From Bacillota bacterium (GTDB taxonomy: Bacteria > Bacillota > Clostridia > Acetivibrionales > DTU013), in the NCBI GenBank assembly GCA_023426125.1, contig JAFABI010000046.1:1-64000 (forward strand): DNA of 64,000 bases, read 5' to 3'. The notes beneath the pieces were generated by a model. The model was given only the letters and a program-made list of their open reading frames with translations, ran no database searches and was not told the origin of the DNA. Made by a program: the position numbers and the translations under genes. This document shows positions 38,114 to 46,823 of this stretch, in pieces. Position 1 is the stretch's first letter. Each line of letters begins with the position of its first letter.

Positions 38114-38146
38114 TACCGCAATTTTCGATAAAGGCAGGTGGATTTG

Positions 38147-40252
38147 ATGTTCATAAAGGCGAAACCCATATGGCTGAAAGGCCATGAATCCGATATGCAT
38201 CTACGGGTTGAATTTAAAGAAGTATTGTATAAAATAGATAAGATGTCGTATACGGTCAGGGTTGCGACCTCAGGTGTATACCGATTAATAATTAATGGTG
38301 AATTAGCTGCATACGGTCCTGCACGAGCGGGCAAGGGTCATTTCAGAATGGATGTATTGGAAATAAACAACCGTTTGAAAGAAGGCACGAATATTCTGAT
38401 TTTGGAAGTTTGCGGCTATAATGCAAATGGCTATTCGATTCAAAATCAAAAATCATTTGTGCAGGCGGAAATACACTCCGACAATGTGCCGTTACTATAT
38501 ACCGGAAAGCACTTTACCGCAAGGATCAATCCTTATTATGTCCGGAAAACACCCCGGTACAGCTTTCAACGACCCATGATCGAGTGCTATCGTATCCCCG
38601 TTCCGACGGCACAGGACCGCTTTTATTTAGACCCGATGCAAACAGGCGAACCCCCGGAAGAAATTAATGAAAACCATAGAATACTTCCACGCAATGTGTC
38701 TTACCCTCAATATGAAACTGAAATTGCTAAAGCACTGCTAAAAGGAACCGCACAAAATTTTCACAGAGAAAATATCGTATACGACCGTTCCCAGATTAAT
38801 GTTGGTGAGAAAATTCTAGGCTTTGCTTTAAATGAACTTGAGATGAACCCAGTTCTGGAATGCCAGCACTTTCTTTTTAGTCCATCTATTAAAGAACCGG
38901 ATGGATGTATAAAAGACGGAACTTACGAAGTCTATAAGTTTTCGCATAACTGTTCAGGTTTCATACGTCTAAAAGTATTTTGTGAGAGTTCGTTAACTTT
39001 ATATTTAACAGCGGATGAGCTGTTAAGTCCGGACAATCAAGTTGATTTTTTGCGTGCTGTTGGCTATACAAGCGCATTTAGATTTGATTTGTGTCATGGA
39101 AAACATGACATTTGTTTGTTGGAGCCGTATGTCATGCAATTTTTACAGCTTCATTCATGCGGCGGATGCTGTTATGTGCGTGAAGTTGGAATGATAGAAT
39201 TTAAGCATCCGTCAATTGCAGTTAACATTCAATTTCAAGATGAGAAACTGCAAAGAATTGCATATGCCGGTGTTGAAACGTTCCGGCAAAATGCAATTGA
39301 TATATATATGGACTGCCCATCAAGAGAACGCGCCGGTTGGTTATGCGACAGTTTTTTTATGGGGCGTGCTGAATATTTCCTAACCGGACAAAACATTATT
39401 GAAAGAAATTTTCTGGAGAATTTTCTGCACGAAGACCAATACGCATATTTGCCAAAAGGTATGGTTCCGGCTTGTTATCCCGCAGACCATTACGATGGCA
39501 TGTATATCCCGAATTGGGCGATGTGGTTGGTTTTGGAGATCGGGGAATATTGCAGGCGTAGTAAAACAAGAGATATCGCCGACTCGTTTCAAGCTAAAGT
39601 TTATCAATTAATTTGTTTTTTTGAAAACTATCGGAATGAAGATGGACTTTTAGAAAATCTGGATGGATGGGTTTTCATAGAATGGTCAAATGCAAATAAC
39701 TTTGTGAAAGGTGTCAGTTATCCGACCAATATGCTTTATTCAGCGATGCTTAGAACTGCCGGTGAATTATATGATGATAAGGGACTGTTGGAAAAATCCA
39801 ATAGAATAAAGAGTACAGTTCTGAAACAATCTTATAAAAACGGTTTCTTTGTGGATAACGCAGTGCGAAAGAACGGGAAATTATATCTAAATGACGAGTG
39901 TTCCGAAGTTTGTCAATATTACGCATTCTTTTTTAACATTGCAACGCCGGAATCCCATCAGCAACTATTCCAACATCTTACAGGGGAGCTTGGTCCTTCG
40001 CGCAAGCCGTCTGAAATGTGGCCTGACATGCACCCGGCAGCTCCATTCTTCGGGCTTCACCTAAGATTTGATATATTAATGCGTTACGGCTATGAAGAAA
40101 AAGCAAAGAGTGAAATTGTGCGAATGTGTGGGCACATGGCCGAGAGCACAGGCACTTTATGGGAACATGCGCAATCAAATGCGAGTTGTTCCCATGGGAT
40201 TATGTCTCATGTTTTGTGTTTTCTTAATACTAGCTGTGAAAAACTAAAGTGA
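38147..40252 (+). CDS. GH78-like alpha-L-rhamnosidase-type enzyme
   Basis: 701 residues, no signal peptide. N-terminal beta-sandwich modules (~1-350) precede an (alpha/alpha)6 barrel starting near QRIAYAGVETFRQNAIDIY. The conserved acid region is DCPSRERAGWLCDSFF (from about residue 389), one residue shorter than the usual DCPQRDERxGW of GH78. The late GTLWEHAQSNASCSHG segment supplies the second carboxylate. ATG 38147 lies after AGGTGG; a GTG three codons earlier is possible. It is the last enzyme of the operon and would cleave terminal rhamnose or a related deoxysugar from imported oligosaccharide. Confidence 0.75.
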   Translation: MFIKAKPIWLKGHESDMHLRVEFKEVLYKIDKMSYTVRVATSGVYRLIINGELAAYGPARAGKGHFRMDVLEINNRLKEGTNILILEVCGYNANGYSIQNQKSFVQAEIHSDNVPLLYTGKHFTARINPYYVRKTPRYSFQRPMIECYRIPVPTAQDRFYLDPMQTGEPPEEINENHRILPRNVSYPQYETEIAKALLKGTAQNFHRENIVYDRSQINVGEKILGFALNELEMNPVLECQHFLFSPSIKEPDGCIKDGTYEVYKFSHNCSGFIRLKVFCESSLTLYLTADELLSPDNQVDFLRAVGYTSAFRFDLCHGKHDICLLEPYVMQFLQLHSCGGCCYVREVGMIEFKHPSIAVNIQFQDEKLQRIAYAGVETFRQNAIDIYMDCPSRERAGWLCDSFFMGRAEYFLTGQNIIERNFLENFLHEDQYAYLPKGMVPACYPADHYDGMYIPNWAMWLVLEIGEYCRRSKTRDIADSFQAKVYQLICFFENYRNEDGLLENLDGWVFIEWSNANNFVKGVSYPTNMLYSAMLRTAGELYDDKGLLEKSNRIKSTVLKQSYKNGFFVDNAVRKNGKLYLNDECSEVCQYYAFFFNIATPESHQQLFQHLTGELGPSRKPSEMWPDMHPAAPFFGLHLRFDILMRYGYEEKAKSEIVRMCGHMAESTGTLWEHAQSNASCSHGIMSHVLCFLNTSCEKLK

Positions 40253-40439
40253 ATTTGGGGGAAGGGCTTACGGTGAGAAGTGCAGGCTTATTTTTTTCTG
40301 TATTTTTCAATACTCAAATTTGTCTGATTCCCAATTTCATAGCTGTTTTTTCATACATTATTTCATATCGTATAAAAATATATTTTCAGTGCTTGAAATA
40401 GGTTTTGCGCCTACTTGGGGAGAATGAACGAATAAACAT

Positions 40440-40460
40440 GTCAACAAAATAAACATAAGT
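40440..40460 (+). promoter_or_regulatory. Shared upstream element, copy 2 (beta-helix gene)
   Basis: GTCAACAAAATAAACATAAG differs at one position from the copy at 29901, and similar flanking blocks follow before an AT-rich GATAAAAT. The gap 40253-40624 otherwise holds no gene and serves as the promoter region of the beta-helix protein. Confidence 0.6.
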
Positions 40461-40624
40461 AAATCCATTGAACTATTTTTTTTATTCAACCAATGATAAA
40501 ATTATGATAATGATATTAATGAGATAAAGTTCAAGCTTTATTTAAATTCAAATACAACCTATCTAACGAGAAGTGCGACTCTAATATTATTGCGTTTCGC
40601 AAAGTGAAAGGAATGACATTCTCT

Positions 40625-42217
40625 ATGAAAAAATTTTTTGGGCGGGTATTCGGAGTTTTTTTGATCGTCTCTTTGTTTTCAAGTTTCAATGTACAAGCTT
40701 CTATGGTACAAGGGTATAATACGACACAGCAAATAAAGAATACACAATTATCTTTCAATTCATCTTTGACCGCTCCAATAACGGTTGCTGAGCTTCGGAA
40801 CGCTTCTGCACCGTACGAAGATATTTATTATATTACAGATGCCGGGCAAGAAGGTTATTTTCGTTATGCACCTGATGATACTACTTCAACGGATAACACA
40901 GGTACTGTAATTGTGTCAAGTGATGATGGCGTTTTTAAAAGAATATATGAAGGTGCAATTAACGCTAAATGGTTTGGCGCTAAGGGAGACGGGATAACTG
41001 ACGATTTTGCCGCCATTCAGCTGGCAGTTGATTCAGGTACACATATCTATTTCCCTAAAGGTACTTATGTGATCAGTAACCGAGATAACTATGTATGGAT
41101 CAAAAAGCCCTCTGTTATATATGGAGCGGGCATCAATACAACTTTTAAGAAAAATGAATATGTGTTTGTTCTAGCAGAAGGGCTTTGTGACAATTCAAAA
41201 ATTTATAATATGAATTTTGTGACATATACGACGCCTCAGTCCTTGATTACGCGTTGGGACGAAAATGGGGACTGGCTGCCCGGATACACTGGTTATGCGG
41301 TTGCAGAATATGGTAAAGGATATTCTGCAACCGTAAATGATGTTGATTTTACCGGAGACATAAGCGAAGCCTTAACTACAGGCATCGCTTCTTATGGAAA
41401 TGACAATTTGGAAATTTACGGAAATACCGGCGAATATATGTGTATCTTAATATTGGGCGGTTCAAATCTTGATATTCACAACAATAACTTTATTGGGGGA
41501 AAGAGTCTTGCAGGTTCCATTTCGATGTGGGCGCCTGGCGGAAAAAACAACCGGATTCAAAATAATACAATAAAGTATGGAAGTTATAGCGGAATTTGTC
41601 TGGCACAGCAGGAAGGTGCAATAGTTACGGGAAATCATATATTCTATGCAGGCGAATCTGGAGTAAAAATATGGCAGAGCACTATAGATGGACAAGATGG
41701 AAGCAGTTACGGATGTCTAATTGAGAACAATATTGCTGATCATTGTGTATATGATGGATTTGACTTGAGCCTCGATTATCCGCATCAAAATGTTAAATCT
41801 GCTAATAACATTGTACAGGGCAACAGAGCTTCTCAAAACGCAGGAACCGGGTTCTACTTAGACGGAAAGAACTGGACTATTACAAATAACTATGCGCAGG
41901 ATAACGGACTTGAAGGTTTTACTCTAACGATGTCGAACTCCATTATGTCGAATAATTATTGCTTAGATAATAACTTGCAGAGCTTACCTGTTAAAAATAA
42001 CATGTCGATTAACGGTAACTCAAATATAATAATGAGCAATATCAGCACATTTAAAGGAGCGGTGGCAAGAGGAAGAAACCTTTATTTAACCGGAATAGGC
42101 AATATTGTGATGGCTAATAATTTCAGCGATGAAACAGAACACGAAGATAGATTATATATTGCTGATCCAGCAGCTAATTCGGTTAGTGACAATATTATCA
42201 GCTTAAACAATCCTTAG
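40625..42217 (+). CDS. Secreted right-handed beta-helix protein (pectate lyase superfamily)
   Basis: 530 residues with a signal peptide (MKKFFGRVFGVFLIVSLF..., predicted cleavage after VQA). After a spacer comes AKWFGAKGDGITDDFAAIQ, the entry motif of the pectate-lyase-3 / GH28-like beta-helix family, then many short parallel-strand repeats rich in NN and GN (IENNIADHCVYDGFDL, IQNNTIKYG, IMSNNYCLDN). It has no cell-wall anchor and should act extracellularly on a polysaccharide, possibly releasing the oligosaccharide imported by cluster B. ATG 40625 fits a signal peptide; GTG 40604 is an alternative. Confidence 0.8.
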   Translation: MKKFFGRVFGVFLIVSLFSSFNVQASMVQGYNTTQQIKNTQLSFNSSLTAPITVAELRNASAPYEDIYYITDAGQEGYFRYAPDDTTSTDNTGTVIVSSDDGVFKRIYEGAINAKWFGAKGDGITDDFAAIQLAVDSGTHIYFPKGTYVISNRDNYVWIKKPSVIYGAGINTTFKKNEYVFVLAEGLCDNSKIYNMNFVTYTTPQSLITRWDENGDWLPGYTGYAVAEYGKGYSATVNDVDFTGDISEALTTGIASYGNDNLEIYGNTGEYMCILILGGSNLDIHNNNFIGGKSLAGSISMWAPGGKNNRIQNNTIKYGSYSGICLAQQEGAIVTGNHIFYAGESGVKIWQSTIDGQDGSSYGCLIENNIADHCVYDGFDLSLDYPHQNVKSANNIVQGNRASQNAGTGFYLDGKNWTITNNYAQDNGLEGFTLTMSNSIMSNNYCLDNNLQSLPVKNNMSINGNSNIIMSNISTFKGAVARGRNLYLTGIGNIVMANNFSDETEHEDRLYIADPAANSVSDNIISLNNP

Positions 42218-42659
42218 ACCGCAGCCAGCTAACCGATTTATTGAATAGTGTTAATGCGAAAAGAAAATAGGGAGGACTGTCTATATCATATCCACTCATA
42301 CTCCGGGGATAAAAATATTGTGTAGAAGCAGGAGGTTTGTTACCAGGCGGCCATCCGTCTGGTGATTTCCCTTGACAGTAGCCAGCTCTTGGAAGGCCAG
42401 AGCTTATTCCAGAAGGATACTTTTAAGCGTTCTGGTATTCTATAAATCTTCCTCCGCAGGGCAATGGACTGGAAGTGTCCATACGAATAAATTAGCAAAT
42501 GAGTGTTTTACACAGCCTCAGATAAAAAAGAATGAAGCCCGGTAATAAAGTGACCCCAAAAGCTGGAAAATATAGTTTCAAGAACATACATCCGCGCCTA
42601 CTTTTGTAATATACTGTGAAATCATTAGCAGATCTTATAGCGATAATATAACGAGGCAA

Positions 42660-42830
42660 CAAAAATTCCCCCACCTCTTATAGGTGGCGGGTACCGAATT
42701 GGTTTTCAGGCGGTGAGCATATCTCCCGCCTGGGATGCATAGGCGAGCAGCAAGCTTTAGCTTGCGACCAGCCTCGTTGAAACTCCGCTACGGTAAGGAA
42801 ATTTGTCTATAAACGACAAATTTCCTTTGA
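42660..42830. ncRNA. Hairpin-dense non-coding block
   Basis: Four consecutive stem-loops lie between clusters B and C: CCACCT/AGGTGG near 42671-42687; GGCGG-T-GAG/CTCCCGCC near 42711-42732; GCAAGC/GCTTGC near 42749-42765; and a perfect 13-bp repeat AAGGAAATTTGTC/GACAAATTTCCTT (42795-42807 / 42815-42827). On the minus strand the order resembles the right end and guide-RNA region of an IS200/IS605-type element, but no tnpB was found. The last hairpin could terminate cluster C. The remaining gap 42218-42659 shows no recognisable gene. Confidence 0.4.
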
Positions 42831-42889
42831 ATTAGGTTGTTATAACAGATTGTCAGGAAAAGCAAAGCAAAAGAATATTTGCCATATGC

Positions 42890-43777
42890 CTATTCCTTAA
42901 CTGAACCAATAGTAATGCCTGTAATAAAATAGCGTTGCATAAACGGGTAAATGCAAAGGATAGGTAATGTTGCAAAGATGATCTGTGCTGCGCGGAACGA
43001 ACGATCGGAAAGTTTGTTCAGCAATGTAATATTACTGGAGTTAAAAATTGATGTATCTACATTCTTCATCATTTGTACAAGCAATGTCTGTAGCGGATAC
43101 TTATCACGATTATTCATAAAAATTAACCCGCCGAACCACTCGTTCCAGTGGTTTACTGTTGTGAAAAGTACGATGGTTGCAATAGAGGCCATGGAAAGCG
43201 GTAATACAATACGTATCAAAATGACCAACTCGCTTGCACCGTCTATGGCGGCTGATTCCAGAATACTTTTATTAATTCCGCGAAAGAAATTCATCATCAT
43301 TATTACAAAAAATACAGGAACAGCCCCCGGTAAAACCAATGCCCAAATGGAATTTATCAAGTGCAGATTCCGGATTAAAATAAAACCGGGTACCAACCCG
43401 CCATTTATCAGCATGGGAATAATAAAGATCCAGCTGAGGAAATTACGGCCTCGCAGCTCACTTTCATCTTTGGACAAGGGATACGCCGCCAAAATGGTCA
43501 TGAGCAGATTGATACAGCACCCCAATACCGTTCGTACGACAGATATGTAGAATGAATTAAGGAAAACAGGGTTGCTGAAAACCAATTGATATGCAACAGT
43601 GTTAAAGCCTTTCGGCCAAAAGGTAACGGTATTGGCTCCGGCTGATGCAGCATCGCTTAAAGATACTGCCAGGACATGAACCATTGGCAATAGACATGTC
43701 AATGCCAGGACTGCCATTATAAAGTAGTTGCTGATGCCAAATATTCCAGGTCCATTGCCCCTGTTAGTGGGATTCAT
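42890..43777 (-). CDS. YtcP-type sugar ABC permease, cluster C
   Basis: 295 residues, six predicted helices, EAA loop SILESAAIDGASELVILIRI and C-terminal FITGITIGSVKE. GGAAGGAG lies 11 bases before the ATG. It is the last gene of the minus-strand cluster C operon and pairs with the LplB-type permease 18 bp upstream. Confidence 0.92.
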   Translation of the reverse strand: MNPTNRGNGPGIFGISNYFIMAVLALTCLLPMVHVLAVSLSDAASAGANTVTFWPKGFNTVAYQLVFSNPVFLNSFYISVVRTVLGCCINLLMTILAAYPLSKDESELRGRNFLSWIFIIPMLINGGLVPGFILIRNLHLINSIWALVLPGAVPVFFVIMMMNFFRGINKSILESAAIDGASELVILIRIVLPLSMASIATIVLFTTVNHWNEWFGGLIFMNNRDKYPLQTLLVQMMKNVDTSIFNSSNITLLNKLSDRSFRAAQIIFATLPILCIYPFMQRYFITGITIGSVKE

Positions 43778-43795
43778 CTTTGTGTCATCTCCTTC

Positions 43796-44737
43796 CTAGA
43801 AAATCCGGTAGTTTGCGTATTTGGAGGCAAGACCGTTTGCTGCCAATATTAATACCATCCCGATCACGGACTTGAAGAGGCCTATTGCCGTCGAAAGTGA
43901 GTATTGTGCATCCAAGAGTCCCTGGCGGTAAATGAATGTGTCCAGAATATCTCCTGTTTGGTATACAGCCGGGTTGTACAAAACAAGTATCTGATCAAAC
44001 CCTGCATTGAGGATGCCGCCGAGAGCAAGTACCGCCATCATGACAATGGTTACTCTGATCCCCGGCAATGTGATATGCCATGCTTGTCGCAGCCTGCCGG
44101 CCCCATCCATTTTAGAAGATTCATATAGTTCTTGACTGATATTAGTCATTGCAGCGAGATATATTATAGCTGTATAGCCGAATTCCTTCCAGGTCTCCAA
44201 ACCAACCATGGTAATCTGGAAATAGTCGTTACTGCCCAGGAAGAAGATGGGGTTTACGCCGAGAAATCCGATTAACTGATTTATCAACCCCTTCATGCTG
44301 AGTAAATCGGTAAAAACTCCACCAATAATGACCCATGACAGGAAGTGCGGAAAATAGGTGATGGTTTGTATCGTTCGCTTATAAGGTATTACCCGTATCT
44401 CATTGAGAAGCAGTGCGAAGAGTATCGCGCTGAGCTGTCCGCAGATAATTTTGCCTAACGCAATGACAACGGTATTGCTGAATATGTATTTAAAATCCGG
44501 CATACTCATTGCCATGCGAAACCATTTCAGGCCCACGAACTGACTCTTGAAGAATCCTAACGCCGGATTATAGTCCTGAAACGCCATAATCAGCCCGTAC
44601 AAGGGTATGTAGCTGAAAATGATAATCAGAACCAGCGGTGGAATGAGCATTGCATAGAGATGTAAACTTCGTTTTTGCTGAAATTTTTTTAAAAGACTAT
44701 TTCTTTTTATGGTTGCTGATAAGGATGTGCTCGCCAA
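43796..44737 (-). CDS. LplB-type sugar ABC permease, cluster C
   Basis: 313 residues from TTG 44737, preceded by AAAGGTGG at seven bases; an ATG six codons upstream has only a weak site. It begins LHLYAMLIPPLVLIIIFSYI and carries EAA loop ELYESSKMDGAGRLRQAW. A terminator-like hairpin (44772-44804) separates it from the binding-protein gene, a layout that lowers permease expression relative to the binding protein. Confidence 0.9.
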   Translation of the reverse strand: MASTSLSATIKRNSLLKKFQQKRSLHLYAMLIPPLVLIIIFSYIPLYGLIMAFQDYNPALGFFKSQFVGLKWFRMAMSMPDFKYIFSNTVVIALGKIICGQLSAILFALLLNEIRVIPYKRTIQTITYFPHFLSWVIIGGVFTDLLSMKGLINQLIGFLGVNPIFFLGSNDYFQITMVGLETWKEFGYTAIIYLAAMTNISQELYESSKMDGAGRLRQAWHITLPGIRVTIVMMAVLALGGILNAGFDQILVLYNPAVYQTGDILDTFIYRQGLLDAQYSLSTAIGLFKSVIGMVLILAANGLASKYANYRIF

Positions 44738-44771
44738 GTGTAATCCACCTTTCATTTAAGCCTGCATTTAT

Positions 44772-44804
44772 AAAAAACGGCCTGCGGACCATCAATCCGC
44801 AGGC
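44772..44804 (-). terminator. Terminator between binding protein and permeases, cluster C
   Basis: On the minus strand GCCTGCGG (44797-44804) pairs with CCGCAGGC (44780-44787), followed by CG and six T. Because the permeases continue in the same direction, it probably acts as a partial terminator. Confidence 0.8.
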
Positions 44805-44819
44805 TTCTTTCAAATAGCG

Positions 44820-46628
44820 TCAGCGGTTGTTATTATACCATTCGTTCACTTCCCTGGTAATATCGGTACCTCCGTTTCTATTCCAGTTCTCAACAAAGGT
44901 ATCAAATTCCGAAATCGGCTTGTCACCCATAATGATGCGGGTACATGTCTCTTGCTCCAGCTTTTTCAAATACGCCGACTTTTCCGCCATAAGATCGGTG
45001 GTGGCGCCTGCATAAAGGTCAGCGACATAATTTCCGCTCTTTTCAAATTCACTCCAGTATTTCTCGGTCTGGGCCCAATTGGTGACCATGTTGGGATGGG
45101 AGTCGTTCCATGACATTAACATTTTTTTACCTTCAACCGTCAGCAGGCTTTCATCATTTTCCCGGCAAGCGATAGCCATCGACTTCAGGTCGCGGTTCAT
45201 TACGGTAACCGGTGCGCCTGTAAAACCTTGTATATATGCCCAGTGGGTATAGTAATTATTGAAATACCCCATACCTTGCACTTCCTCCGGGTAATCATAC
45301 TTCCAAAGCTGAGCAAGTTCTCCGGCTGTTGGGTGGTCTTTTGCCACCTGGTCTTTATTGAGTGGGTCTCTCAATTCCGTAGCCGGATACTTGAACGTAT
45401 AATTGTACTTTTCCTTCATTATACTGCGGATCTCTTTATCATTACGGTACTGGGAATCCCAGTTTTCGTTCATCAAATAAAACAAAGCCTCAGGATTTTT
45501 ACAATTGGCAGTAATGGCGCGAAGATTCTCAAACCAGGGTTTTGCGTATACCCTCGTTTGACCGTCTTCGCCATTTAGAAAGGGCATAATTTCAGGATTG
45601 GCTGTGGGAACATTCTTCCATAATGGTGTGAAAGGAATAGCAATGCTGGCCCAAACTCCGTAATAAGTCAGGAAATTACCGGCAATGACATCTTCCTGCA
45701 TTTTTTCGCCGCCTTTAACAACAAATTCCGGGTCAAAATAACCCTTCTTATACCACTCGGCCATTTTAGCCAGCGTCTGTTTTGCTTCCGGTTGAATGCT
45801 TCCGTAACCGAGAGTTCCGTCACCCAACTGAACCCAATGGCCAAATCCGGCCTTGTAGGGAGCAGCTGCAATCTGCATTGCGCCCAGATCCTTGTCAATC
45901 GCAAGCGGATACTTGCCAGGATACTTCGCTCTGTATGCCGCAAAGACATCCTCCAATTCCTTAAGTGTCGTAGGCATAGTCTTTCCCAGTTCTTTCAGGA
46001 TGTCCATACGTGTGAATCCATTATTCCAAAAAATAATGGTATCGGTCATCACCGGCATAGCATATATTTTGCCGTTTAAAGTTGCCGGCTTAAACAAAGC
46101 CCCTTGTGTTTGTGTAGTTGCATCATCAATTGCCCACTTAACCAAAGGTGAAAAACATTTATCAATCATATCATCAAGCGGAGCAATCATACCGGCTTTT
46201 ACATATTTACTTAATTGCGTGGGGTTTGGGTTAATAACATCCGGAAGATCACCACTGGCAAATGCGAGGTCCAGCTTCTGCTTATCCGTCGTATCATCCG
46301 GAGCTGACCAAACCAGTTTCCATTCGATTCCATAGTTTTCTTTTTGCCAACGTGTCCATGCGTTGTCTTCGGCCGTATCATTGTCCTGGAAAAGAGTGTC
46401 TTTTGTAACTACGCGATGATATGTAAGGGTAACGGGGGGGGCATATTTCTTGAAATAAGCATTGTCAGTAGTGTTCTGTGCAGCAGACGTGGATTCGGAA
46501 GCTTTTTCTTCAGCGGTTGAGCCGGCAGGATTTTGTGCCGTCGATGTGTTTGATTCCGGAGAACTGCCGCAGGCAGATAAGATCAAACTCAAACTCAAAA
46601 CGGCAACAGCGATTTTCGTAAATTTCAT
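44820..46628 (-). CDS. Solute-binding lipoprotein, cluster C
   Basis: 602 residues. Signal peptide with lipobox ILSAC, a Ser/Thr/Glu-rich linker, and the family 1 / LplA-type fold (DLAFASGDLPDVINP, GLxKKGYFDPEF-like YKKGYFDPEFV). The C-terminus (EQETCTRIIMGDKPISEFDT) resembles that of the cluster B lipobox-lacking protein, marking the same subfamily. GAGGAGG precedes the ATG. It follows the kinase and response regulator genes; the 195-bp gap upstream holds a TTTTGT/ACAAAA dyad at about 46692-46711 that may be an operator. Confidence 0.92.
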   Translation of the reverse strand: MKFTKIAVAVLSLSLILSACGSSPESNTSTAQNPAGSTAEEKASESTSAAQNTTDNAYFKKYAPPVTLTYHRVVTKDTLFQDNDTAEDNAWTRWQKENYGIEWKLVWSAPDDTTDKQKLDLAFASGDLPDVINPNPTQLSKYVKAGMIAPLDDMIDKCFSPLVKWAIDDATTQTQGALFKPATLNGKIYAMPVMTDTIIFWNNGFTRMDILKELGKTMPTTLKELEDVFAAYRAKYPGKYPLAIDKDLGAMQIAAAPYKAGFGHWVQLGDGTLGYGSIQPEAKQTLAKMAEWYKKGYFDPEFVVKGGEKMQEDVIAGNFLTYYGVWASIAIPFTPLWKNVPTANPEIMPFLNGEDGQTRVYAKPWFENLRAITANCKNPEALFYLMNENWDSQYRNDKEIRSIMKEKYNYTFKYPATELRDPLNKDQVAKDHPTAGELAQLWKYDYPEEVQGMGYFNNYYTHWAYIQGFTGAPVTVMNRDLKSMAIACRENDESLLTVEGKKMLMSWNDSHPNMVTNWAQTEKYWSEFEKSGNYVADLYAGATTDLMAEKSAYLKKLEQETCTRIIMGDKPISEFDTFVENWNRNGGTDITREVNEWYNNNR

Positions 46629-46823
46629 ACTTGTACATTCCTCCTCATGTTATAACGAATACTCGCTTATTTTTGTAGGATTTGCACAATATTTTGTACC
46701 GGTAGACAAAACATTTTATATATTTATCATAATCCAAGGCTCAGGGTACGTAAATGATGCAATCGAAGATTTTATTGATGTTATTCTCCCAAATGAAATC
46801 ATATTCCGATATCTCCCCATTTT

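Noticed and set aside
42492..42674. 60-codon frame in the B/C gap
   Set aside because: Short, no ribosome site, unlike any family; the region looks non-coding.
45668..46335. Several frames antisense to the cluster C binding protein
   Set aside because: They arise from the GC-richer codons of the real gene and mutually overlap.
46692..46711. CcpA cre site in the TTTTGT...ACAAAA dyad
   Set aside because: The 6-bp arms with 8-bp centre do not fit the cre consensus; retained only as an unspecified dyad.
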